64,000 bases of DNA from Watersipora subatra (GCF_963576615.1 NC_088712.1:33365155-33429154); one strand, 5' to 3'; positions 20,616 to 32,492 are shown, counted from the stretch's first letter. The notes: generated by a model not told the origin, from the sequence alone. Translations and numbers: made by a program.

Positions 20616-22144
20616 GCAGTATAATACACCCCTATTTCTATAACCTTATCTAGCAGTATAATACACCCCTATTTCTATAACCTTATCTAGCAGTATAATA
20701 CACCCCTATTTCTATAACCTTATCTAGCAGTATAATACACCCCTATTTCTATAACCTTATCTCGCAGTATAATACACCCCTATTTCTATAACCTTATCTA
20801 GCAGTATAATACACCCCTATTTCTATAACCTTATCTAGCAGTATAATACACCCCTATTTCTATAACCTTATCTCGCAGTATAATACACCCCTATTTCTAT
20901 AACCTTATCTAGCAGTATAATACACCCCTATTTCTATAACCTTATCTAGCAGTATAATACACCCCTATTTCTATAACCTTATCTCGCAGTATAATACACC
21001 CCTATTTCTATAACCTTATCTAGCAGTATAATACACCCCTATTTCTATAACCTTATCTAGCAGTATAATACACCCCTATTTCTATAACCTTATCTCGCAG
21101 TATAATACACCACTATTTCTATAACCTTATCTAGCAGTATAATACACCCCTATTTCTACAACCTTATCTAGCAGTATAATACACCCCTATTTCTATAACC
21201 TTATCTAGCAGTATAATACACCCCTATTTCTATAACCTTATCTAGCAGTATAATACACCCCTATTTCTATAACCTTATCTAGCAGTATAATACACCCCTA
21301 TTTCTATAACCTTATCTAGCAGTATAATACACCCCTATTTCTATAACCTTATCTCGCAGTATAATACACCCCTATTTCTATAACCTTATCTAGCAGTATA
21401 ATACACCCCTATTTCTATAACCTTATCTAGCAGTATAATACACCCCTATTTCTATAACCTTATCTAGCAGTATAATACACCCCTATTTCTATAACCTTAT
21501 CTAGCAGTATAATACACCCCTATTTCTATAACCTTATCTCGCAGTATAGTACACCACTATTTCTATAACCTTATCTAGCAGTATAATACACCCCTATTTC
21601 TATAACCTTATCTCGCAGTATAATACACCACTATTTCTATAACCTTATCTAGCAGTATAATACACCCCTATTTCTACAACCTTATCTAGCAGTATAATAC
21701 ACCCCTATTTCTATAACCTTATCTAGCAGTATAATACACCCCTATTTCTATAACCTTATCTAGCAGTATAATACACCCCTATTTCTATAACCTTATCTAG
21801 CAGTATAATACACCCCTATTTCTATAACCTTATCTCGCAGTATAATACACCCCTATTTCTATAACCTTATCTCGCAGTATAATACACCCCTATTTCTATA
21901 ACCTTATCTAGCAGTATAATACACCCCTATTTCTATAACCTTATCTCGCAGTATAATACACCCCTATTTCTATAACCTTATCTAGCAGTATAATACACCC
22001 CTATTTCTATAACCTTATCTAGCAGTATAATACACCCCTATTTCTATAACCTTATCTAGCAGTATAATACACCCCTATTTCTATAACCTTATCTAGCAGT
22101 ATAATACACCCCTATTTCTATAACCTTATCTAGCAGTATAATAC
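20616..22144. repeat. 37-bp satellite, about 41 units, with higher-order structure
   Basis: Unit GCAGTATAATACACCCCTAT followed by TTCTATAACCTTATCTA (37 bp). The units are nearly identical. A CTAG/CTCG variant at the unit end recurs every third unit in the left part (111-bp period), and a rarer CACCACTATTT variant recurs 518 bp apart (14 units), showing block duplication. Neither strand has a long open frame. Confidence 0.95.
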
Positions 22145-22237
22145 ATCTCTTTCCCAAAACCTTGCGCTAGAGGACTTGAATGTAGGAGCTGAAGATGTGC
22201 GTTTTCCATCAACTTGATGCAAAACTACTGCAATCAT

Positions 22238-22346
22238 AGTTTATGAATCACAGTCTATGAATCATAGTCTATGAATCACAGTCTATGAAACATAGTCTAT
22301 GAATCACTCTCTATAAAACACAGTCTATGAATCAGTCTATGAAACA
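22238..22346. repeat. 14-bp tandem repeat, about 8 units
   Basis: Unit YAGTCTATGAATCA, with variants TGAAACA and CTATAAAACA. Non-coding. Confidence 0.85.
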
Positions 22347-23539
22347 AGTGAAATTGATTAGAAAAAGAAAAGTTGTCAGGAAATTAAGTTAAGTCTAGTT
22401 TTTCCTTTTTGTATGCCCACAGGGGGTGAGTTTGTAAAAATCTTGGAACGAATTAAGAAATTTGCATGTACTTTACTGTTCATATAACATAAAGCCCTAT
22501 AATGTAAATGTTCCTCGAACAGATTATTTACATTGTAAGAGCGCCTACTGTAGTGAAATTATTTAGAGGTGACATTCGCATAGAGGGTGGCGCTGTATTT
22601 CTCAACTAGCTTGTCAGAAGTTTAGAAAGATAGATTTAACCCCTTTATGAGTGATGCAATGCTCTTGTCGCCCGTATTTTGCACATTCCCTCGGGCGAAT
22701 CGACACTGATCGGTCTCAGAACTTTACTATACCTTTTTGTATGTATATCAGACGAAGTTGAACAAAGAGCCACTTTGAGTAAAGATTGTTAACCAGACAT
22801 TGTTAACCAGACACAGTCACAGTATTAAGTATTTTGATGATGTTGCTTTCAAAATTTTAAAGAAAAAACCGTAAAGTTTTGGAGTTGGAAAATGAACATG
22901 GCGTTTTCAAGTTTAAAGACGTTTTAAACGTTGCATACCTGTTGAAAGAGCACATTCTACCACTTACAGCGCTTCATAAATCTGAAATATAAAAAATTTG
23001 ACAAAAATTCAAAAATTGTCCTCTGTCACCCTCCGTGCCTCCCTCAATGTTAGAATATGCCATAAAAATGGCTGCTCTTACGTCATACGGTGTTGTTGAA
23101 AAGTATTCATACTATTCATTAAAACTTTAAAATCATCAGGTAAAATTGTAAACCACATTATGAATGAATCTGAAAACAATGGATGGAAATTAGACCTTAA
23201 TGACTTCAAATCGGAGCGTAATTCTCATGATTGTGACAATCAATCTTCTCAGATAGACTGTCACTAAAATCATGGTAGCCGCTACAACAAAAGAATTAAT
23301 TAATTATTGATGTAACTGAGTCATTATTAGTACCATTTTTGGACACTTTTTTAGTGACCACTAGCTATTATGGGTTCGCAAAGATCAAGGAGAGTCAAAG
23401 TGGCAGGCTAATAGAGGTGGTGTTCAAATAAAGGGTGGCGCTGTATTTTTCACCCCTTCTTATATAGTAGTGTTCTATTAGAGGTTACATTAAACAAAGT
23501 CTGTGTTGGAACATAAGTTTTAAGGTGTGAACACAGCAT
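22347..23539. other. No gene; piece of a dispersed repeat
   Basis: 22420-22540 resembles 56620-56770 (shared order: GGAACG..TTA, CATGTA.TTTAC.GTTC, CTATAA, AACAGATTAT), so it is part of a dispersed repeat. The motif AGGGTGGCGCTGTATTT occurs twice, at about 22585 and 23436. A 35-codon frame from 23161 (MNESENNGWKLDLNDF) has no other support. Confidence 0.4.
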
Positions 23540-23722
23540 TTCACTGTTATAGATTATGGATGTTATAGATTATAGATGTTATAGATTATGGATGTTATAG
23601 ATTATAGATGTTATAAATTATGGATGTTATAGATTACAGATGTTATAGATTATAGATGTTATAGATTATGGATGTTATAGATTATAGATGTTATAGATTA
23701 TGAATGTTATAGATTATAACTT
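23540..23722. repeat. 16-bp tandem repeat, about 11 units
   Basis: Unit GTTATAGATTATRGAT, alternating between TATGGAT and TATAGAT versions. Confidence 0.9.
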
Positions 23723-23926
23723 GAATATGTCCAGAATGAATCAATCTTGAGACACTCTCCTTCCAGAGATCTTTTAACAAACTAATCCAATCTACTAATT
23801 ACTTTTGCCTTTCACACTCGTCTAACTTCAACAGAGGTTTTGCTAATTTTCAACATTCTCTTATAAGCATTTGGATATATAATAACCATGAAAGCAAATG
23901 GAAACAAACGCTGAAATTCAACGTAC

Positions 23927-24036
23927 CTGGAGAGCACGAAGAGATGCTCAAACATCGGCATGTACGCATCACTCATATATTCCCCATCAATTTCAGTCAG
24001 ATAAAATTGAGTGCATTCTGGGATGGATAGCGCGAG
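23927..24036 (-). CDS. DHFR-like exon 5
   Basis: 110 bp, GATTTGCAG acceptor, CCAG|GTACGT donor. Encodes 36 residues with CTQFYLTEIDGEYMSDAYMP, aligning with the [19 protein letters not shown] segment of the other gene. It leaves two bases (AG) for a last exon that I cannot place with confidence; a Y-x-F-x-F-x-VY segment near 20230 is a weak candidate with a mismatched phase. Confidence 0.75.
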
Positions 24037-27000
24037 CTGCAAATCATGAAACCCTTGATTATATTGGAGGAGCAACTGAAGCCGACTGCTTAAGAGTGGA
24101 TCTATAATGACTGGTAACTTCACTAAGTGAATATATCACTATATATTATATCACTATATGCGTATAAACTAGTTTAAACTAGCAAACATCTATCACTGGT
24201 CTGACCGATAAGAGCTTACTGAACTCTAATCTATTATAATTAAAATAGGTCATTTTAATTATTCAACATTACAACATTCCATGAATATTCAGAAGGCGTC
24301 ATATGACCTCAACATTCCATGAATATTCAGAAGGCATCATATGACTTCAACATTACAACATTCCATGAATATTCAGAAGGCATCATATGACTTCAACATT
24401 ACAACATTCCATAAATATTCAGAAGGCGTCATATGACCTCAACATTGCAACATTCCATGAATATTCAGAAGGCGTCATATGACCTCAACATTGCAACATT
24501 CCATGAATATTCAGAAGGCGTCATATGACCTCAACATTGCAACATTCCATGAATATTCAGAAGGCATCATATGACTTCAACATTACAACATTCCATGAAT
24601 ATTCAGAAGGCGTCATATGACCTCAACATTACAACATTCCATAAATATTCAGAAGGTGTCATATGACCTCAACATTGCAACATTCCATGAATATTCAGAA
24701 GGCGTCATATGACCTCAACATTACAGCATTCCATGAATATTCAGAAGGCGTCATATGACCTCAACATTACAACATTCCATGAATATTCAGAAGGCGTCAT
24801 ATGACCTCAACATTACAACATTCCATGAATATTCAGAAGGTGTCATATGACCTCAACATTACAACATTCCATGAATATTCAGAAGGCGTCATATGACCTC
24901 AACATTACAACATTCCATGAATATTCAGAAGGCGTCATATGACCTCAACATTGCAACATTCCATGAATATTCAGAAGGCGTCATATGACCTCAACATTAC
25001 AACATTCCATGAATATTCAGAAGGCGTCATATGACCTCAACATTGCAACATTCCATGAATATTCAGAAGGCGTCATATGACCTCAACATTGCAACATTCC
25101 ATGAATATTCAGAAGGCGTCATATGACCTCAACATTTGTGAGAATAGATTATTTTCTAAGAATATGTTTTATTATATGGTTATATACATGGATTACAGTG
25201 CACTTTCAGGATACGATGTTGATCAGTTCCGGGATTGGCATCGGATGGTGAAAAAGTTATATGTAGGGGTATAGAAACCATAGTAATTATATAACGCAAA
25301 CTTCCCCTGGTAAAAATCGTCAAAATATATACTATTTTTATATATACTATTATACTAAATTTTATATAAGTGCTGTACATAATGAAAATTAGTAACAAAA
25401 CAGTATTTTAATCTTAGTAACTATAATTATCTACGGTAACTTTATAATATTTAGTGTATTTATTGGCTATGATCTTCATTAAAATGCAACGTTACAATGT
25501 CTATGAGCAGTACTACGTACTGTAGAAAGTTCTTACCTTCAAGACAGACGTACATATAACAAAAACTTTGAATTCACTTCAAATAAGTTTACCTTACTAA
25601 ATACACACAAACTTAAAGCTAAGTTTTAGTATGTATTTTAAACTGTTTTACTGAATTTTAACTTTCTATCCCTAAAGTTTTGTCACTTAACCCTTATCAG
25701 TTTCAGTTTTTGCTTTCACTATAACTTTTAGCGTACCTGTTATATTACCATTTTACACATGAGAATAACTGAATGAGAGAAATCGGTCATCATGTCTCTT
25801 TCATGCGTTGTGAAAATATTTTCGGCGAACAGCATCTCGGTGTCTTTGTTATTTTGACGTACGTAATAAGCACACCGACTGCCAAATTTGAACTCGGGGG
25901 AAAATCTTGTTGAATTCGTATAGTGAAAAAAGATTTGTATGGTGAGATGAAAAGACCATCATGTTCCATTTCGCACGGTGAAAAAATCGTATATCAGGGT
26001 AATCGTATCCTGAGGATGCACTGTATTGGGAAATATCTAACAACGATGACTTCTTAATACTTGAGCTAAGTTGACTCCCAGTTTTAAAACTGCTTCTTTT
26101 TAATGTACCGACCCTAAAATTTACATATCAAACGTAGAAAGCATGAGAATCAATATTTACAAATACTTGAGGTCTTGCAAAAACTTTTCCAAAACCAAAC
26201 ATAAGAAAAGTTTACTCACAGAACAACTTCAATTAAAATGAAATTGACAAAAGCATACAAACTGCACAAAACCCGGAAAGGAACCTAACCCCCCCTTTGA
26301 CAGAGGTATGCAAACTGTATGATAACTGGAAGAAAACCTGACCCCCTTTTGACAAAAGTATGCAAACTGTATGATACCTGAAAGGAAGCCTGACCTCCAT
26401 TTGACAGAAGTATACAAACTATGATACCTGGAAGAGAACCTGACCTCCATTTGACCAAAGTATACAAACTGTATGACACCCGGTAGGAAACCTGAACCCA
26501 CATTTGACAGAAGTATACAAACTGTATGATACCTGGAAGAGAACCTGACCTCCATTTGACGAAAGTATACAAACTGTATGACACCCGGAAGGAAACCTGA
26601 CCCAACATTTGACAGAAGTATACAAACTGTACGATACCTGGAAGGGAACCTGACCTCCCATTATCCAAACACTTTCAATTCTTTCATTCTGCTTGCACAA
26701 TTGGAGAGCTTCATCCATTGAAGATGCAACGAGATGGGTAGGATGGTTAGGTACCCTGCACAGCAATCAAATAAAACAAGCTACAAAAACAAGACCAGTA
26801 CATGTTATTACTGCAACGGTTAGTTTTCCTATGACCACACCCATTAAAAATGAGCAGCAAAAAAAGTTGCATTTCAAATTGAATCATTGGTTGATAGTTA
26901 CAAATATGCATTGAAACTTCATCTTCTCTAGGATCAAATCTCTGGGGGAACAACTAACAAAATATTCATTTCAAAAGCGAAGCCATTACAAATGCAAACG

Positions 27001-29242
27001 TGTAAAATTACTTTCCAGCTATGTAGTTGAATTTTCTAGCTAGATTATGAGGCACAATAACTATTATTATATATATGCGCTATAATACAATATATTACAA
27101 TATAAAGCATATTAAAGTATAACACAATATTAAACAATAAGGCAGAATTAAAATAGAAATTAGTTCGCTATTACCATAATACAATGCGTGAATCATTTTC
27201 AGGTGTTATTTCCAAAATGGCTTAGCCGAAACCTCCCCTTACAGTCGCTCAGCATTCACATCGTCCACATATATGACATGAAATTAGAGCAGATATTTGA
27301 CTCGAACTTCAAAGACTTCAAAAGAAGAACCTTCAAATTACTCAAAACAGCATTCTAAGCAAAACAACCGGTAAAAAAGTTAACCGTCAAATGTAAACAA
27401 TATAGTATGTCGTCCCCCCGACTTTATGACCACGTCCGCGGGAAGGTCAGGCAACTCAGTGCGAGGTGCAGCAAAACCCAATCTTCATTAATTTATGTAG
27501 AACTTTTTCATTAGGGCAAAAGTTTTCTACGAGACGATATCCACAATAATTTCTCTCGAAGTTAAAATTTGGTGATTTGTGTACTGATTAAATACATTAT
27601 TAAGAGATATACGTTGCTTGTCATGGAGTTCAGGGTTCAGAGTTCAGGTTTCCGTGATGGTGAAAGTGGAATTGCAAACAGATGAATGTTGAAGTCTCCA
27701 CTAAAACTTTAAAGTTCACCGAATACATACTAAAGCTTCCTTCAAGCATGTGTTTAGTAAAAGAAATTCATTTAAGTTAGATTCAGAGTTTATGTTACAC
27801 GCCTGTCATGAAAGTAAAAACTCTCCACGGTACGTTTTGCATGTAATGTTAATTATTTAGATTAGATTCAGGGTTTATGTTACGCGTCTGTTTCGAAAGT
27901 AAGAACTCTGCACTTAGTATATTGTAATGTTATATTATCTTGCAGATCACAACCACAAAGTGCACTACAGTGTACTACTTAAGGTACAACTACAGCTTAC
28001 TACTTAGTATGGTAAACTTATTTAAGTTGCATCAGAATCGATTGAATATACAGAATTGACGTATGTCCAATCCGTATTACGACCGGCCAGTCCAAACGCG
28101 GTCGTAAGTCGAAGACTTACTGTATATAAAATAAGTTAGCTAAAGGTTCAACTGGTGCAAGTTCGGGTAAGTTATGCTGTGTATTTCTACTACTGCAACC
28201 TCCGACTTTACGCAATGCCTAGCCTGCACTTGGATTAGTGTGTCTCAAAGGTAAAATAACAGCACTTATTAATAATTACTTTATTATTAATATATATTAA
28301 AACGTTACTTTATTATTATGCGACTTAATTTATACACTATTTTATTATTATGTTAATTTAGTATTATTATTATATGAGTATTGGCTCTAGCAAAAAAGGG
28401 TTATAACATACAAAGTGTTCTTAAATGAGTATTGGTTCTAGTATAAGAGGGTTATAACATAGAGTGTGTTCTTATATGAGCATTGGCTCTATTATAAGAG
28501 GTTTATAACATACAGAGTGTGTTCTTATATGAGTATTGGTTCCATTATAAGAGGGTTACAACATACAGTGTGTTCTTATATGAGTATTGGCTCTATTATA
28601 AGAGGGTTATAACATACAGAGTGTTCTTATATGAGTATTGGCTCTATTATAAGAGGGTTATAACATACAGAGTGTTCTTATATGAGTATTGGCTCTATTA
28701 TAAGAGGGTTATAACATACAGAGTGTTCTTATATGAGTATTGGTTCTATTATAAGAGGGCTACAACATACAGTGTGTTCTTATATGAGTATTGGCTCTAA
28801 TATAAAGGGGTTATAACATACAGAGTGTCGTTATATGAGTATTGGTTCTATTATAAGAGGGTTACAACATAGAAAACAGGTCTTATTGAAAGAATAGAAC
28901 TGTGCATATAGAGATTTGAGAATATTCTGCCAAGTTTCACACACCTGTCTGACGAGCTGGATAAAACAATGGTCAATACAGAAGCTCGAGACAACTCCTG
29001 CACACTGCTTGACTCAAACGTCCGTCTCCCTTTTATATTTGCTACAAGACCACCTGCAGTAGACCCATTGCTCAAATGTTAAGATCTATTAATCACATAA
29101 TACAAAATGCATGGAATAATCTTAAATTGGAATGAAAACTTCAATGCTAACCATAAAATTATATATGGGAGTAGATAGATACATGGTCTTACCTGGTGTG
29201 GAGGTAGAACTTGTTAGCGTTATGTAATATTCATAGTCTTTC
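23927..29242 (-). CDS. Divergent dihydrofolate reductase-like gene (exons 2-5)
   Basis: Four minus-strand exons match DHFR exons 2-5 in order, size and phase: 29193-29242, 28945-29053, 26638-26755 and 23927-24036, all with GT-AG introns and no stops, joining to about 128 residues. Key matches are KDYEYYITLTSSTS (Asp at the catalytic acid position), IKGRRTFES and TIVLS (as in MGRKTxxS and NIVLS), ESVWIMGG (NADPH-binding GG turn) and TQFYLTEIDGEYMSDAYMP. Exon 4 has the same 118-bp length as in the DHFR gene upstream. DHFR reduces dihydrofolate with NADPH. Here the Arg of the R-x-N-I-V-L-S segment, which binds the folate carboxylate, is replaced by Val, and GGSSVY is GGQVPF, so altered function or slow decay is possible. 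First and last exons are not identified; a weak candidate 5' exon is at 31903-31947. Introns contain two large minisatellites and a TIR element. Confidence 0.75.
24263..25135. repeat. 46-bp minisatellite, about 19 units
   Basis: Unit CATTACAACATTCCATGAAT followed by ATTCAGAAGGCGTCATATGACCTCAA, with GCGTC/GCATC and TTAC/TTGC variants; one early unit is shortened. Lies in intron 4 of the DHFR-like gene. The unit contains the palindromes TGAATATTCA and CATATG. Confidence 0.95.
25196..26024. mobile_element. TA-flanked TIR element, 829 bp, non-autonomous
   Basis: Left end CAGTGCACTTTCAGGATACG and right end (complement) CAGTGCATCCTCAGGATACG form near-perfect terminal inverted repeats flanked by TA on both sides (25194-25195 and 26025-26026). 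A second copy lies at 56969-57875. No transposase frame. TA duplication and a CAGT start suggest a pogo/Tc1-mariner type, but family assignment is inference. Confidence 0.8.
26245..26660 (-). repeat. 52-bp minisatellite made of a DHFR-like exon-4 end and splice donor
   Basis: About 7-8 units of about 52 bp. On the minus strand each unit reads GGAGGTCAGGTTCYCTTCCAG-type sequence followed by GTATCATACAGTTTGTATAC. The unit nearest the exon is the true exon-4 end and donor (CCAG|GTATCG at 26638), so the array repeats the last coding bases plus about 27 bases of intron. Several downstream units keep CAG|GTATC and could act as competing donors. Confidence 0.9.
26638..26755 (-). CDS. DHFR-like exon 4
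   Basis: 118 bp, GTGCAG acceptor, CAG|GTATCG donor. Encodes 39 residues including SSMDEALQLCKQNERIESVW and IMGGQVPFQ, aligning without gaps with exon 4 of the upstream DHFR gene. Its last 25 bases are the start of the 52-bp minisatellite unit. Confidence 0.85.
26960..28370. other. No gene; possible TIR element 27403-28124
   Basis: Intron 3 of the DHFR-like gene. A GTCGTCCCCCCGACTTTATG stretch near 27408 and GGTCGTAAGTCGAAGACTTA near 28102 look like imperfect inverted ends of an approximately 0.7-kb element. Twice-repeated TTAGATTCAGRGTTTATGTT lies inside. No coding signal. Confidence 0.35.
28376..28870. repeat. 51-bp minisatellite, about 10 units
   Basis: Unit GAGTATTGGCTCTATTATAA followed by GAGGGTTATAACATACAGAGTGTTCTTATAT, with TGGTTCT/TGGCTCT variants. 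Lies in intron 3 of the DHFR-like gene, ending about 75 bp from exon 3. Confidence 0.95.
28945..29053 (-). CDS. DHFR-like exon 3
   Basis: 109 bp, CTGCAG acceptor, CAG|GTGTGT donor. Encodes GLVANIKGRRTFESSSVQEL then SRASVLTIVLSSSSD. The split codons at both ends match exon 2 and exon 4 phases. Confidence 0.75.
29193..29242 (-). CDS. DHFR-like exon 2
   Basis: 50 bp, ATTTTTAG acceptor, CCAG|GTAAGA donor. Encodes KDYEYYITLTSSTSTP, aligning with human NEFRYFQRMTTTSSVE. Enters with 1 base and leaves 1 base of a Gly codon that exon 3 completes. Confidence 0.8.
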
Positions 29243-29510
29243 CTAAAAATGATAATAATATGCATACAATGTAACGAGCAATTTAAATGTAAACTGCCAC
29301 ACAGTGTGCAGATATAAATGTGTAATACAGTTAAAGATGTGGTTGCGTCAAAAAATTCGATTTAATGAAATTAAAACCAATAAAAGGCTAAAACATCAGC
29401 TACAATTTGATGCCATTTTATGTCTTTGTAGACCAACACTGTCCAGAGATATATGCATTTGAATGAGGCCCTCTTTTAAAAAGCTCACGTTCCAGCGGTT
29501 GCTTCTTTCG

Positions 29511-29518
29511 TGACGTCA
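29511..29518 (+). promoter_or_regulatory. CRE-like site TGACGTCA
   Basis: A perfect palindromic TGACGTCA, the CREB/ATF consensus, about 80 bp upstream of a TATA-like element. Both lie upstream of the small plus-strand gene. Function is inferred from the motif only. Confidence 0.5.
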
Positions 29519-29592
29519 CAAGTAATACATCTGAAAAGAAACCACGAGCGATAAATATGAGGTCGCTTCCTTAGCCAATCATCAGCGCGAAA

Positions 29593-29603
29593 TTTTTATA
29601 TAG
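29593..29603 (+). promoter_or_regulatory. TATA-box-like element
   Basis: TTTTTATATAGG at a plausible distance upstream of the first splice donor at 29862. A start about 30 bp downstream would give a 5' exon of about 230 bp. Confidence 0.45.
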
Positions 29604-30018
29604 GCCGTAATAAATGTTATCACTCGTAAAATGTGTTATCTGTGATCTCAAACTTAAGGATTTTACTCTATTATTAAATCGCATGGACATCGATATTTAC
29701 TAAATTAATTAACATTGTTACTTTAATGAATTACTTGATCGACACGTTTTATTGGCAAACAACATAATTGTAAAAATTGCTGTCAAGTTACTGCGAAGGT
29801 GACTCCGAGTTTTCTTGGCATCAGGTAGTTAAAGTTCTACGGAGGAAGATCGGAGAATGGAGGTAAATTTATCTTTTACTTTGAGTCTCCTATAGAGTCT
29901 CCTGTTGAGATTATATTTTCCTGCTTGAGGCTAAAATGTAATTTCCTGCGCGTGCGAGATACGTATGTACAGTGAGTTCTTGACGGCTTCTTTTTAATCT
30001 TTAGCATCTAGCAATACA

Positions 30019-30642
30019 ATGACTTGGATTGATGAATATACTAAAGGTAATATTTTAGTACTCATTAATACATGTACTAATTAATAAAATTATTACTTTT
30101 TGCTATCACCAATCATCGTTCTATATTTTTTATCGGTTCACCTAGCTACATTTGCTTCAATTTTCTTTGGCAGTTTTATCTAGTAAATAAGATTTATGAT
30201 TTGACTTTAGATGTTCACTTTTCACTTGTAGAAAGTGAAGAAAATCGATTGATCAATGCAAATCTTTAACTTCCAGAACCAAAGCTTCGAATCGTTGGCT
30301 TGGCGTACTTGTGACTTTGTTAAACATTTATTCGTTTTTAACATTACACTCGCAATCTATCAAACTCCCAATTTGAAAGCTTTCAGTAGATACGCTTTAG
30401 AATGACATATCTATGAATGACATATATTTATTGCATTTCTTTTACTGATTACAGAATGTTTATGTCGTCCCACCAGCCGAAGCAGCTTTATCAGTGTGGA
30501 AACTGCCATAAAGGGAAAGAGAGACTTGAATGTGTGCTGCATAAACCATGATGTTTTGTTTGAGTTTGTTGCAGTAGATGAATTTGTCTTATTGTATCAG
30601 CCAAAACTATGTGAGTGGCCACGACTTGATGAATATTTTTAA
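30019..30642 (+). CDS. Small two-coding-exon gene, 71 residues, unknown function
   Basis: A 5' non-coding exon ends GGAG|GTAAAT at 29862. Coding exon 30005-30046 begins at ATG 30019 (MTWIDEYTK, one base left over) and exon 30455-30642 continues exactly in phase as ECLCRPTSRSSFISVETAIK, then KRDLNVCCINHDVLFEF and ends WPRLDEYF TAA. AATAAA follows at 30641-30646. Borders are GT-AG (CTTTAG, AAAG|GTAATA, ATTACAG). No signal peptide, membrane segment or known domain is visible. A seven-codon upstream frame starts at ATG 29856, crosses the first intron and stops in a TGA overlapping the main ATG (ATGA). A decayed homologous segment on the minus strand near 50500-50620 shows the last exon is repeated, so a transposon origin is possible. 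Confidence 0.5.
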
Positions 30643-30908
30643 TAAAAGCTTTATGCCGAGATGAAAATATTTTTGCTTGTAAAAACTATATAATAAAATA
30701 ATATTGTTGAAGATAATGCAAAACATGATTTGCAGAATATTGTAGTGAATTGGATATGGATGTCTGCAGAACTGGAGAATGTGAGTTCAAATTCAGTTTG
30801 CAGCAGACTTCTCATCCTTAAAACTCTATCCCTATGTATATTCTTTCCAAAGACGCGGCTTGCTTACTTCGGTAGTAAGAAACTAGTACTATAGTCGGTG
30901 TAGGCAAT

Positions 30909-30978
30909 GATATACAGCCCCGCCCCAAGGATAGGCGATGGACATAAGGTGGGCGGGACTTATGGGAGGCTGTATATC
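30909..30978. repeat. GC-rich hairpin with GATATACAGCC ends
   Basis: GATATACAGCC at 30909-30919 is exactly complementary to GGCTGTATATC at 30968-30978; inside are CCCCGCCCC and GGGCGGG, also mutually complementary in part. Unusually GC-rich for this window. Confidence 0.7.
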
Positions 30979-31049
30979 GTTAGTATGGGTAGCGGCGGAA
31001 CTGTGCTGATACAAAGACCTTATTCAACATAGTTAGCTTGAGAGAATTA

Positions 31050-31500
31050 CAGTAGACCGGTAGAATTGGTAGTCGGTACCCAAATGTTTACACAACATTT
31101 GGAGAAAGTGAGTAGAACAAATTTTCAATTTTCGTTATTTGATGCCTTTGAAACATTCATAATAATGCATCTGTAGCTGGATTTAAAATTTTATTCTAGC
31201 CAACATGAGCAAATACAAAATAAGATATATGCCAATAGAGCCGCGTAGGACTAGACTTTTATTGCAAATAGCCGATGTGAATACGAGAGATAGAGACAGG
31301 TTGTATAACGCGTGACATCATTTTGGGCAAGTCTGGGCATGTTTTTTTGACCTGAGCGTTTTTACCGCGATCAGATTTTTTCGATTTTAATCTTCAAATA
31401 TCTTGGCAATAAGATCGCCTAACGCAACAAACAACATATCAACTGATAGAGAAAAAAATGCTTTCTTTTAAGATCAACTCAAATTTGACGCAACCACATC
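31050..31500 (+). repeat. Dispersed repeat, copy 1
   Basis: Contains CCAATAGAGCCGCGTAG, GCCGATGTGAATACG and TCGATTTTAATCTTC. The same blocks occur in reverse order and orientation at 49620-50000 and in part at 52530-52620. The homology appears to extend left into the small gene's last exon (30560-30760). Confidence 0.65.
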
Positions 31501-31902
31501 TTTAAAATGATGTCCATGTAGATTCTGGCAACAAGAGGTTTTTAAAATGTCTTGCATATAATAAAATGGTGCTTAATTGCAAAATTGATCTTTTAACTGA
31601 GTAGCGAAAAAACACAAGTTCGTAGGAGTTGTCATGCCATGATAATATGGTACAAATTTTATATTGGGCACATTCACGACCAGTTCAGTGAACATTTTGG
31701 TGACAAGGGTATAAACATAAACATATAATGAATTGATTATCTAAAACTAACAAACAAAAATGGAAATTTGCCTTCTCTTGCATTTTCTCAAAAAGTAAAG
31801 GGTAGACAACTGTTTTATATTATTGTTCTCTATTCTGAACCAAACGAAAAGTTTGCATCATATCTGACTAATGCCAAGCTGATCCAACCTAAAAAAACTC
31901 AC

Positions 31903-31947
31903 CTTTGACTAATACAACCATATGGAGCAAAAGGAAGAAGGTGAAAG
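31903..31947 (-). other. Candidate 5' exon of the DHFR-like gene (weak)
   Basis: 45 bp between a TTTGCAG acceptor and AAAG|GTGAGT donor on the minus strand. Phases (1 base in, 2 bases out) equal those of the first visible exon of the upstream DHFR gene and would join exon 2, but the encoded FHLLPFAPYGCISQ shares little with [14 protein letters not shown]. Confidence 0.2.
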
Positions 31948-32492
31948 CTGCAAAAAAGGTGATTAATTAGGCCTGCAAGCTATGCATTTGATCAGTTGCT
32001 CACGTCTTCCTCTCTCTGATGACCTACTTACTCACACAAGGCCATTTAAAGACGCAGCTTTAGCTCTCAAATTCACGAAGGCTAAATTCACATATATATA
32101 TTATATATATAATTCTATAATATAATATTCTACATATATTCTACAATTATATATATTCATATATAATTTGTACTATGCATTTGCTTTACAATAGCCAGTT
32201 CATCACAAACTGTCAAATATGAATAATTAAATCAGATGGCGCCACGTCACAGCAGACGAATTGTTGGAATGAATCCAGTCATCGTGTCCAGTTATCTGAC
32301 ATTTGAACATTTGCCTCTTAGTTATTCAATAATCCAAAACCTTGAAATTGTCAAAGCTAAACTGACTTTGAACCATTAACAGTTGCCAGTCACAGCAAAG
32401 CTGTGTGCACACTAGCAGATAATCTCTTCTTAAAATTCAGCCAAATTCTGTGTTAATAAATTTGCACTGTAAGCAAACAGTTTGACTGATAA

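Noticed and set aside
20616..22144. CRISPR-like direct repeats of 37 bp
   Set aside because: Repeats are contiguous with no spacers, and the sequence is from an animal genome; this is a satellite.
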